In this document: positions 1-6,339 of the stretch, piece by piece
Position numbering within the stretch: the first letter of the stretch is position 1
Layout of the letters: the number at the start of each line of letters is the position of its first letter
Made by a program: the position numbers and the translations under genes
The notes under the pieces: generated by a model
The model's database searches: none
What the model was told of the DNA's origin: nothing
The model's input: the letters and a program-made list of their open reading frames with translations, nothing else
Assembly: GCA_900539525.1 (NCBI GenBank)
Contig: UQCM01000081.1
Span: 1 to 9,263 of the forward strand
Length of the DNA: 9,263 nucleotides
Source of the DNA: an uncultured Blautia sp.
GTDB lineage: Bacteria > Bacillota > Clostridia > Lachnospirales > Lachnospiraceae
Reading direction: 5' to 3'

Positions 1-676
1 CGACAGAGATGCCGTTGGCACAGGAATTCAGCATGCTCAGAAGTGCCGAGAGTCCTCCGAAATTTGCTCCATAGCCTATGGAGGTAGGTACTGCGATCAC
101 CGGCTTGTCCACCAGTCCCGCCAGCACACTTCCAAGCGCTCCTTCCATTCCTGCAATGGCGATCACACAGTTGGCCTGTCTGATCTCCTCACGCTTCGAC
201 AGCAGCCGGTGGATCCCTGCCACACCGATATCATAATACCTCGTCACCTTTGTCCCGAAAAATTCCGCACACTGGGCAGCCTCCTCCGCTACCGGAATAT
301 CGGCGGTCCCCGCCGTACAGACTGCCACATTTCCAATAAGTGACGGCTTCTCGAATTCCATCTTCACGATCCTGGACACCGGATCATACTGTATCTGATC
401 AAACCTTTCCTTCAGAAGATCATACTGGTGCCCGCTTGCCCGTGTACCCAGCACATTGATCCTGTGTTTCAGAAAATTTTCAAAGATTCCGCATAAATGT
501 TCGTCTGCCTTTCCCTGACAGAACACCACCTCGGCAAATCCCGAACGCAGCCTCCTGTGATGATCCAGCCTGGCATATCCCAGATCCTCATAAGGCAGGT
601 TTTTTAACTCCTCTGCGGCCTCCCGGACCGTTGTTTCTCCATCTCTGACCTGCTGCAGTAATTTTTCAACGTCCAT
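1..676 (-). CDS. larB: LarB, nickel-pincer cofactor biosynthesis (3' end cut by window edge)
   Basis: LarB carboxylates and hydrolyses nicotinic acid adenine dinucleotide, the first step in making the nickel-pincer nucleotide used by LarA enzymes; it acts in the cytoplasm. The first 225 residues are visible, and the family is about 245-250 long, so roughly 20 C-terminal residues lie beyond the left edge. The C-terminal half is the PurE-like (AIR carboxylase-like) domain, with GMEGAL at about 176-181, a KPVIAVPTSIGYG stretch at about 191-203 and NSCANG at 217-222. Glu178 and Cys219 match the Lactiplantibacillus catalytic Glu180 and substrate-anchoring Cys221 with a constant offset of two. The ATG at 676-674 follows a purine-rich GGGGGAAGAGC. 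It sits 36 bases after the LarA-like stop codon, so the two are probably cotranscribed. larC and larE are not in the window; larC may lie just off the left edge. Family assignment is secure. Confidence 0.94.
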   Translation of the reverse strand, partial: MDVEKLLQQVRDGETTVREAAEELKNLPYEDLGYARLDHHRRLRSGFAEVVFCQGKADEHLCGIFENFLKHRINVLGTRASGHQYDLLKERFDQIQYDPVSRIVKMEFEKPSLIGNVAVCTAGTADIPVAEEAAQCAEFFGTKVTRYYDIGVAGIHRLLSKREEIRQANCVIAIAGMEGALGSVLAGLVDKPVIAVPTSIGYGANFGGLSALLSMLNSCANGISV

Positions 677-712
677 GCTCTTCCCCCATTCCTCTCAATG
701 GATACCTGAGTA

Positions 713-2236
713 CTAATTATATTGCATTCCCCCCGTTCTTGCAACTGTAAATTCACATCCCCCCTGGTGCTTCCCGTATGCATCCATACAGTCTTCCTTC
801 GGATTCTTCATACAGAGATGAACCGCTGCCTTTTTAAAAGTCATGGGCAGTGCAAGGATATTCGGATCTTCTCCCACATATTTCTTCTTAGCATCCGCGA
901 GAGCCTCCTCCACCGTCGCCCTGGTCTTCAGACCCATACCCCGTGCATATCCCGGCTCTTCCGCTCCCACGATATAGATCGCACTTGTGTTCATCTCCGC
1001 GATATGGCCGCAGGACATCATGGAAAATCCGTGGAATGGATGAAAGGCATTCGTAAACCGGTATTTCCGGATATACTCCTCATTCGTCGCAAAATACTCC
1101 CCATAGCGGTTCAGATCCGGAAGTGTATCCATGTGGTCATGCTGAAACAGCTCATATAATTCTCTCAGATACGGCCACAATTCATCATGAAAATAGCCAT
1201 TGCACACGGAGGTGCAGATCATGACACACCGGTCGCTCATAATTCTCTTATAGCGCAGTACCTGCGCACTTAATGCCTGCATCATCATGATCGGGTTGGT
1301 TCCCATCCCGTCCCCGTAATGAAATTTCTGTGGCATTCCAAAAACAAGTACATCATATTTCTTTTCCGCCCAGTGCACGTAGGTCCTCTGATCCGCCAGC
1401 TTCCAGCTCAGTGGCATCATTTCCTTCGCATATCCGCAGTAGATCCCGATCTGCCTGGACTGTGTATCCAGAACCGCATCACAGCAGAAAAACGGATGTC
1501 CCATTTTCTCTTCGATATGCATACTGATTTCATCAAATTTACTGCGCATCAGACTTCCGCCATTGACCGGTGTAAAATCCTTCCGGTGCATGACAGAAGG
1601 AACATGATGGCTGGCAATCGATCTCCAGTTTGTGATTCCCGTGGCACTGTGCTTGTAGCCGCCTGAGTAGCCTCCGTATGGATTTCCCTGTACATGCCCG
1701 ATCAGGATCGGAATATCACAGTCAAACACATATTTGTTTACCGAAACAGGATCCCCTCTGCGTGTCGTCCCCAGATCCACCATATGATCTCTGTCTTCGC
1801 TGTCATGGCTGATGATCTGTCCCGAATGCCAGAATTCCTCAAACAGCTCCTGCCCGAAAATGGCTCTTGCGTCCTCCTCCCTGCTCCTCGGATGAAGGCC
1901 GTTGGAGATGATAAACAGAATGTCCTTTTTCTCAACTTCCGCCCCGTAAAGCTCCCTTAAAATATACCGGATACTCAGCTTTCTGTGGCTGGTCGCCTGC
2001 TCTCCGCCCTTTACGCGGTCCGGCACAATAATCGTAACAGTGCTTCCCTTATGCGCCAGCTCCGTCAGTGACGGCATCCCGACGGGATGAGCAAGACTCT
2101 CCAGATAAGCATGTTCCAGCTGCTCCTCCGGAATAAAATCGGGATCCTTCACTGTTTCCCCGGGGATAAAAATATCTGTACTGTCCGGCAGCTCTGCCGT
2201 CATCACACCATGTCCATATTCAAAATCAATCTTCAT
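713..2236 (-). CDS. LarA-family nickel-pincer racemase/epimerase homologue
   Basis: A 507-residue cytoplasmic protein of the lactate racemase (LarA) family, which uses a nickel-pincer nucleotide to move a hydride on alpha-hydroxy acids. The N-terminus starts MKIDFEYG, typical of the family. Next come VPDR at 71-74, SNGLHPRSREE near 111-121 with His115, the Asn-Lys motif VNKY near 166-169, and GGYSGGYK at 188-195, whose Lys195 should bind the cofactor thioamide; His211 is the expected nickel ligand. These match L. plantarum His108, Lys184 and His200. The position of catalytic His174 is Asn185 here. It is longer than the roughly 425-residue LarA, with an extended C-terminal part. The start at 2236 is chosen because GGAGGG lies 4 bases upstream; an in-frame ORF runs 11 codons further up without a better site. 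larB follows at 36 bases. The substrate is unknown; LarA homologues include malate, phenyllactate and sugar-acid enzymes, so lactate should not be assumed. Confidence 0.88.
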   Translation of the reverse strand: MKIDFEYGHGVMTAELPDSTDIFIPGETVKDPDFIPEEQLEHAYLESLAHPVGMPSLTELAHKGSTVTIIVPDRVKGGEQATSHRKLSIRYILRELYGAEVEKKDILFIISNGLHPRSREEDARAIFGQELFEEFWHSGQIISHDSEDRDHMVDLGTTRRGDPVSVNKYVFDCDIPILIGHVQGNPYGGYSGGYKHSATGITNWRSIASHHVPSVMHRKDFTPVNGGSLMRSKFDEISMHIEEKMGHPFFCCDAVLDTQSRQIGIYCGYAKEMMPLSWKLADQRTYVHWAEKKYDVLVFGMPQKFHYGDGMGTNPIMMMQALSAQVLRYKRIMSDRCVMICTSVCNGYFHDELWPYLRELYELFQHDHMDTLPDLNRYGEYFATNEEYIRKYRFTNAFHPFHGFSMMSCGHIAEMNTSAIYIVGAEEPGYARGMGLKTRATVEEALADAKKKYVGEDPNILALPMTFKKAAVHLCMKNPKEDCMDAYGKHQGGCEFTVARTGGMQYN

Positions 2237-2240
2237 TCTT

Positions 2241-2246
2241 CCCTCC
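2241..2246 (-). promoter_or_regulatory. Ribosome binding site fixing the LarA-like start
   Basis: GGAGGG on the minus strand sits 4 bases before the ATG at 2236-2234. It favours this start over the ATG codons 4 and 11 codons further upstream, neither of which has a comparable site. Confidence 0.75.
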
Positions 2247-2290
2247 ATCTGTAACCGGATAGTGTTCACTCCGTAACCAGTAATACGCTT

Positions 2291-2306
2291 CGCGATGCAC
2301 AGACAG
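2291..2306. promoter_or_regulatory. Shared motif copy 2 (CGCGATG-n3-AGACAG), upstream of the LarA-like gene
   Basis: CGCGATG at 2291-2297 and AGACAG at 2301-2306, about 55-70 bases upstream of the LarA-like start. It overlaps one arm of the hairpin at 2301-2327. It matches the motif upstream of the NagB-like gene in sequence and orientation. Confidence 0.35.
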
Positions 2307-2440
2307 GTTTCAGTCTGTATCCTGTCTCGCTGATGCTCTCGCGGTCATTCTGCCTGTTCCTTTCATCGTACAACTATGAAAGCGGTCATCCGCAGCCTGC
2401 TTACCCACCGCTTAGTACTCTTTTCCCTAAAACATCCTGC

Positions 2441-3280
2441 TCATCTGCCTTCCAGATAAAGGCGGATGATCTCCAGATACTCCTCCGGATAGAATCCGAT
2501 CTGTCCCTGAAACCGTGTCAGAGCGATCAATCCGCCGTCAATCTCATCAATCGAAGCCAGCATCGCTGCATTCTCCTGCTTCAATCCTCCGCCGTAAACA
2601 AGATCCATACCATTCGTTTTCTCCTTGACAAATGCGGCAATTTTTGAAATATAGTCTCTGTCAGCCGGTGTTTTTCCCGGTCCGATGGACCAGACGGGCT
2701 CATAGGCGATCACTACTCTGGAGGTATCCACATCCCTAAGACCGATCTCCAGCTGCATGCCCAGAACCTCCTGCCACTGCTTCTGCTCTTCACTCCTCTC
2801 TCCAATGCAGTAAAGCACCGACATTCCTCTGGCAAGGGCACACCTGATTTCCTGATTCAGGATCCTGTTTACAGCCTCCGGATCGCTGCAGCCGGCTTCT
2901 GCCAGAATCCCCGCCTTATCCATGCGTTCCTCAAAGTGACCGATCAGAACACTTTCCACTCCAAGCGCTGCCATAGCTGCAGCCGGCCGGTTTGAGGTAA
3001 ATGCTCCAAAATTTCCTCCGGAAACGACATCTTTCCTATAAACTCCCTGACATCCGATCTTCACCGGACTGTTTTCCTCTTTCGCAGCTTTTGCGTCTAT
3101 AAGATGCGCTTCCGGAAAAAATACGGAAAATTCCACCTCCAGGGCATCATATTTTCTTAACTCCTGCTGAACACTGCGGACAATGTACTTTCCCCAGGAA
3201 GAAGGGGGAGCGATGGCATTCACTCCTCCCAGCTCCCCGGGGATATCAAACCGTTTTAAATTCAGATAAATATGTTTCAT
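2441..3280 (-). CDS. Triosephosphate-isomerase-family protein, divergent phosphate loops
   Basis: A 279-residue TIM-barrel protein of the triosephosphate isomerase family, which interconverts an aldose and a ketose by proton transfer. The usual catalytic set is present: Asn7 and Lys9 in LNLK, His115 in LIGHFEER, and Glu194 in AYEPVW followed by the lid loop SIGPGKTP. It is longer than normal TPI (about 250). Two loops that cradle the phosphate differ: the GGSV motif reads GGGL (230-233), and the VGGASL motif reads IALTRF (252-257). This argues for a substrate other than glyceraldehyde 3-phosphate, or for a displaced anion site. Related TPI paralogues act on four-carbon ketose phosphates in erythritol pathways, so that is an alternative. 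The start at 3280 has AGGAG 6 bases upstream; the ATG two codons earlier lies almost on top of that site and is less likely. It lies 101 bases after the regulator and 204 before the LarA-like gene. Confidence 0.85.
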   Translation of the reverse strand: MKHIYLNLKRFDIPGELGGVNAIAPPSSWGKYIVRSVQQELRKYDALEVEFSVFFPEAHLIDAKAAKEENSPVKIGCQGVYRKDVVSGGNFGAFTSNRPAAAMAALGVESVLIGHFEERMDKAGILAEAGCSDPEAVNRILNQEIRCALARGMSVLYCIGERSEEQKQWQEVLGMQLEIGLRDVDTSRVVIAYEPVWSIGPGKTPADRDYISKIAAFVKEKTNGMDLVYGGGLKQENAAMLASIDEIDGGLIALTRFQGQIGFYPEEYLEIIRLYLEGR

Positions 3281-3360
3281 TTCCATCTCCTCTTTTCATA
3301 CGTTTTCCATTGCTTCAGACCGCCTTCTCAAGACCGTTCCTTTACGGCTTTCCTTTGCCC

Positions 3361-3389
3361 TTGGCTGACTTACGTCATTCATCAGCCAA
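3361..3389 (-). other. Hairpin spanning the response-regulator stop codon
   Basis: TTGGCTGA (3361-3368) and TCAGCCAA (3382-3389) form a perfect 8-base inverted repeat with a 13-base loop. The regulator's TGA stop (3384-3382) lies within one arm. There is no following U-tract on the minus strand, so this may be an RNA stability element or a weak attenuator more than an intrinsic terminator. It separates the regulator from the TPI-like gene. Confidence 0.45.
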
Positions 3390-4059
3390 ACAGATGCTCA
3401 ATGTTCAGATTCCGGATGATTCCCGTAATCTCCTTTGTCCTTCTGCATCCGAACTTTCTCAGCAGCCCCTTCACCTGTGTCTTGACGGTGCTGCTGGCAA
3501 CACCGCGCACACCTGCAATTTCGCTGACCTTGTACTCCTTCAGCAGCAGCTGGATCAGCTCTTTTTCCACAGTCGTCAGATTTGCAAAGTTATTGATAAA
3601 GTACAGGAGGCTTTTTTCGCTTTTCTGAAGCCTCATATATTCCTGCATAACCGTTTCGTGGATCCGGCTCTGCATCACAGGATTCCCCTCTGCTGCACAC
3701 CGGATATGATGCACCAGTTCTTCCTCTTCACATCCCTTCACCAGATAGTCCACTGCTCCGGCTCCCATGGCTTTCACGATCATCTCCTTTGTGTCATGCG
3801 CAGTCAGAAAGATCACCTGTACCAAAGGATGTTCCCTTCGTATCTTCTCTGCCGCATAAATGCCTGCATTTATATCTTCCATCTCAATATCCATCAGGAT
3901 CAGATCACAGCTGACCCTGCGGGCAAGCTCCACGATTTCCTCTCCGGAAGCTGCTTCACCTGCCACCTCCATATCCGGATACCGGTGAAGCAGTTCCCTG
4001 AGCTCTCCCCGCACGGCCGGAAAATGGTCTGCGATAAGGATTCTGACCGTATCTTCCAT
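3382..4059 (-). CDS. NarL/LuxR-family response regulator
   Basis: A 225-residue two-domain DNA-binding regulator. The receiver domain spans about 5-120, with the phosphoacceptor Asp57 in LILMDIEM, switch Thr86 in FLTAHD and Lys108 in DYLVKGC. The LuxR-type helix-turn-helix spans about 159-215, with the recognition-helix region SSTVKTQVKGLLRKFG. The usual pair of acidic residues at the end of the first strand reads Asp11-His12, so one metal-binding acid is missing, which may weaken or change phosphorylation. No histidine kinase is present in the window. The start ATG at 4059 has AAGGAAG about 8 bases upstream. The gene lies 47 bases after nagA and so probably belongs to the same transcript, making it the natural candidate for controlling the cluster. 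What it senses is unknown. Confidence 0.9.
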   Translation of the reverse strand: MEDTVRILIADHFPAVRGELRELLHRYPDMEVAGEAASGEEIVELARRVSCDLILMDIEMEDINAGIYAAEKIRREHPLVQVIFLTAHDTKEMIVKAMGAGAVDYLVKGCEEEELVHHIRCAAEGNPVMQSRIHETVMQEYMRLQKSEKSLLYFINNFANLTTVEKELIQLLLKEYKVSEIAGVRGVASSTVKTQVKGLLRKFGCRRTKEITGIIRNLNIEHLFG

Positions 4060-4106
4060 AAATCCGTCTTCCTTTCCCGTTATTCAAACAAAATGGGCCT
4101 CCCGCC

Positions 4107-5303
4107 TCAGCTCCCCGACCCCTCACTCATGAAGGGTCTGATTTTCTTTCCACCGACAAATACATCCGTGACTTCATTTTTTTCATCCAGAAGCACCAGA
4201 TCTGCATCCTTTCCGTCTGCAATAGAACCCTTCTGCCCGAAGATTCCCAGAAGCCTTGCCGGATTCTCTGAGAGCACAGGCAGGATCTCTTCCAGAGGCC
4301 TTCCAGTGAAAGAGAGCAGATTTTTCAGTGCTGTATTCTGGGTCAGAGTGCTTCCTGCGCGCACACCGTTGTCTGCAAGTCTCGCATCACCGTCCTCAAC
4401 GATCACATCATTGACACCAAGCTTATATCTCCCGTCCGGCAGCCCCGCTGCCATGATGGAGTCTGTGATCGCCACCACTCTGTCAAGTCCCTTGACCTTT
4501 ATCAGGAGCCGCACCACACCCGGATGCAGATGCCTGCCGTCGCAGATCGCTTCGCAGTAAATATCCGACTCCAGAGCTGCTCCCATTACGGAAGGAAAAT
4601 GCTGGTGAAGCAGCTTCATGGCATTAAAGGTATGGGTACAGCCCGCCGCGCCATTGTGGATAGCCTTCCAGCATGTATCATAATCTGCCCCTGAATGACC
4701 GATGGATACTGTGATTCCCAGTTCTTTCATTGCGGGAATATCATCCACGATTCCCTCCACCTCCGGTGAAACTGTAAGATAGCGTATCTTTCCACAGGCC
4801 CGCTTCTGATACTCCTTCAAGAGTGACAGATCGGCCTTTTGCAGCAGCTCTTCCGGCATGGCGCCTTTATATTCGCTGGAAAGAAAGGGACCCTCCAGAT
4901 GAATTCCGAGCAGATTCGCCCCTCTGTGCTCCAGATTCTGGTGCATATTCACCTGGTCAATGCACCACAGCGTCTGTTCCTTCGTGTCCGTAAGCACAGA
5001 ACACAGCCAGGAGGTCGTTCCGTTTCCTGCTATAAAGCGGCATATTTTTTCCAGGTCCTGTGCATTTGCAGCATTGACATCTACACCTGCCGCCCCATGT
5101 GTATGTACATCGATAAATCCGGGAACGATCTTTCTTCCCTTAGCATCGAAGATATCCGCTGTTTCCGGCAATTCTTCCTCCAAAGACTGCAGGCGGATCT
5201 TCCCGTCTTCGATAACGATCGTTTTTTCTTCAAATCTGCGGTTCTCATAGACCAGACCGTTTATGATATAGATTCGTTTCTCCTTTTCTTTACCGTTATC
5301 CAT
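4107..5303 (-). CDS. nagA: N-acetylglucosamine-6-phosphate deacetylase family protein (NagA)
   Basis: A 398-residue cytoplasmic amidohydrolase. NagA normally removes the acetyl group from N-acetylglucosamine 6-phosphate. Visible family motifs are PGFIDVHTHG with metal-site His67 and His69, GIHLEGPF with Glu137, IGHSGA with His203, CTHTFNAM with His224, AITDSIMAAGLPDG with catalytic Asp281, and RAGSTLTQN near 315-323. The Arg that contacts the substrate phosphate (E. coli Arg227, 11 residues after metal-site His216) is His235 here, exactly 11 after His224, so the substrate may not be the usual one. The open frame continues 56 codons further upstream, but that part overlaps the preceding gene and has no family similarity; the ATG at 5303 has AGGAGG about 10 bases upstream and gives the normal family length. 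It starts 23 bases after the NagB-like stop, a nagB-nagA operon arrangement. Confidence 0.9.
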   Translation of the reverse strand: MDNGKEKEKRIYIINGLVYENRRFEEKTIVIEDGKIRLQSLEEELPETADIFDAKGRKIVPGFIDVHTHGAAGVDVNAANAQDLEKICRFIAGNGTTSWLCSVLTDTKEQTLWCIDQVNMHQNLEHRGANLLGIHLEGPFLSSEYKGAMPEELLQKADLSLLKEYQKRACGKIRYLTVSPEVEGIVDDIPAMKELGITVSIGHSGADYDTCWKAIHNGAAGCTHTFNAMKLLHQHFPSVMGAALESDIYCEAICDGRHLHPGVVRLLIKVKGLDRVVAITDSIMAAGLPDGRYKLGVNDVIVEDGDARLADNGVRAGSTLTQNTALKNLLSFTGRPLEEILPVLSENPARLLGIFGQKGSIADGKDADLVLLDEKNEVTDVFVGGKKIRPFMSEGSGS

Positions 5304-5326
5304 GTTCGTATGTACCTCCTGTTCTG

Positions 5327-6151
5327 TTAAAAGCGCGTCAGACTGGCTACATATTCCGTGATCCTGATATTGATATCCGGATGCCCCTGTAAGATACTCA
5401 CCGGAAAATGTGCCGATTTTTCTCCATATACCGCATGTCTGACTACACTTCTGTGCCATCCCCGAAAACATCCCAGGCGGATCTTCCGTGCCTGGCAGAT
5501 CTCACGCATTCCGATCGTGACCGCATAACGCGGCATGTCATCCAGTGCGCCGTTCAGATCACCGATGGCATTTGCCACCCTGGTTTCCCTGGAGATTTCC
5601 AGTACCCTTGTGGGAAGGCTGCAAAATTCCTCCGGACGGATGTCATCCCTGGCTTCGTTAAATGCCACATGTCCATTGATGCCGATTCCGCCAAAGCAGA
5701 TATCCACACCTCCCAGACGGTCGATCAGCTCCTGTATCCTCCCCGGGTTCTCCGGATCCGGAAAGATTCTCTGCTCTTCGGGCATCACCAGTTCCGGCCG
5801 GATGTTACGGTAGACCTGACGGTCCATAAAGCCACGAAAGCTGAGGCTGTGTTCCTTTGGAATCCACTTTCTGTCATCCGTCAGATATTCATCCATATTG
5901 ATGAACCAGACATTTTTCAGACTGACATTCTGTTCATTTACCATTTCTGTAAAAAACGGATACTGTCCCACCGGTCCTACCGGGCAGATCAGTACGGTTT
6001 TCTCACCCTGTACATTTTTTCTTTTAATCTCTTCAAGCATTTCCTCTGCCATTGCCCGGAATACAGTGGAATTATCTGCCATCACTACCAGTGGAATCTT
6101 TGGTGCCTTCAACAACTCCTCTTTGTTGTAATAGTAGTACGCATGCTGCAT
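5327..6151 (-). CDS. Glucosamine-6-phosphate deaminase/isomerase-like protein (NagB-like)
   Basis: A 274-residue cytoplasmic protein of the NagB/RpiA/SugarP isomerase fold. NagB converts glucosamine 6-phosphate to fructose 6-phosphate and ammonia. Catalytic elements are kept: NMDEY with Asp87, and GIGINGHVAFNE with His161 and Glu166 (E. coli Asp72, His143, Glu148). E. coli Asp141 is Asn159, a change also seen in other NagB proteins. The phosphate site is not kept: the TGGTP-type loop reads PVGPVGQ near 57-63, Arg172 aligns with Ile196, and Lys208 aligns with His233. It is also longer than the usual 240-266. This suggests isomerisation or deamination of a different amino sugar. The ATG at 6151 has AGGAG 7 bases upstream; the ATG two codons earlier is too close to that site, and the open frame's first codon is TTG. 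nagA follows at 23 bases. I leave the symbol blank because the substrate is doubtful. Confidence 0.82.
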   Translation of the reverse strand: MQHAYYYYNKEELLKAPKIPLVVMADNSTVFRAMAEEMLEEIKRKNVQGEKTVLICPVGPVGQYPFFTEMVNEQNVSLKNVWFINMDEYLTDDRKWIPKEHSLSFRGFMDRQVYRNIRPELVMPEEQRIFPDPENPGRIQELIDRLGGVDICFGGIGINGHVAFNEARDDIRPEEFCSLPTRVLEISRETRVANAIGDLNGALDDMPRYAVTIGMREICQARKIRLGCFRGWHRSVVRHAVYGEKSAHFPVSILQGHPDINIRITEYVASLTRF

Positions 6152-6208
6152 GTCCATTCTCCTTTCCAATGCCTCCAGATGCCTCTCTTTTCAGATAACC
6201 ATGATTTT

Positions 6209-6221
6209 TCTGTCTGACAGA
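6209..6221. promoter_or_regulatory. Short palindrome upstream of the NagB-like gene
   Basis: TCTGTC-T-GACAGA is a perfect 6-base inverted repeat around a single base, about 58 bases upstream of the NagB-like start. Its size and placement fit a regulator-binding site. It contains one copy of CTGTCT, which also recurs at 6328-6333 and, inverted, at 6262-6267. Confidence 0.4.
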
Positions 6222-6250
6222 TACGGATATACGACATCAATAACTTGCCA

Positions 6251-6267
6251 CGCGATGAATAAGACAG
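6251..6267. promoter_or_regulatory. Shared motif copy 1 (CGCGATG-n4-AGACAG), upstream of the NagB-like gene
   Basis: CGCGATG at 6251-6257 is followed after four bases by AGACAG at 6262-6267, roughly 100 bases upstream of the NagB-like start. The same pair, with a 3-base spacing and in the same orientation, lies in the gap upstream of the LarA-like gene. It is a candidate common operator; the binding protein is unknown. Confidence 0.35.
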
Positions 6268-6307
6268 TCTAATAGAGCTGCTCACCGCAGCCCTATGATC
6301 CTGCTCT

Positions 6308-6337
6308 TCCGGTAAACTTCCGGAAAGCTGTCTTTCC
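6308..6337. other. Overlapping hairpins after the binding-protein gene
   Basis: GGAAAG-CTGT-CTTTCC (6322-6337) is a perfect 6-base stem starting 3 bases after the binding-protein stop codon. It overlaps a second possible stem, TTCCGG/CCGGAA with a 7-base loop (6308-6326). On the minus strand neither is followed by a run of T, so termination is uncertain; on the plus strand a short CTTTT follows the first stem. It may mark the end of the transporter transcript. Confidence 0.3.
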
Positions 6338-6339
6338 TT

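Larger units (their letters stand above)
2237..2440 (-). promoter_or_regulatory. 204-base leader between the TPI-like and LarA-like genes, with short hairpins
   Basis: This is the longest gap in the window. Read on the minus strand it can form GCGG/CCGC with a 4-base loop (2382-2393), CTTTCAT/ATGAAAG with a 9-base loop (2360-2382), and AGACAGG/CCTGTCT with a 13-base loop (2301-2327), the last extendable by an outer GCGA/TCGC pairing. An 8-base direct repeat ATGACCGC occurs at 2341-2348 and 2382-2389. None of the hairpins is followed by a U-tract, so they are not classic terminators. The length and structure suggest a separately regulated transcript for the LarA-like gene and larB, or a cis-acting RNA. 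No clear -35/-10 pair was found. I did not recognise a known riboswitch class. Confidence 0.4.

Noticed and set aside
2310..2366. Possible 18-codon leader peptide ahead of the LarA-like gene
   Set aside because: The first ATG has no ribosome binding site, the second has only a weak AAGGA, and the Arg/Ala/Thr peptide has no attenuator-like run of one amino acid.
2237..2440. NiCo riboswitch
   Set aside because: Only a short AAGCAGG segment resembles the class; the other conserved junction segments could not be placed.
3310..4560. Plus-strand open frame of 416 codons, opposite the regulator and nagA genes
   Set aside because: It is antisense to two well-supported genes, shows no recognisable domain and has a composition expected from reading their opposite strand.
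5304..5471. N-terminal extension of NagA by 56 residues
   Set aside because: It would overlap the end of the NagB-like gene, has no NagA similarity, and the strong AGGAGG site favours the ATG at 5303.
5408..6217. Plus-strand open frame of 269 codons, opposite the NagB-like gene
   Set aside because: It covers a clear minus-strand gene, is rich in Cys/His/Ile in a shadow-like way, and has no recognisable family.
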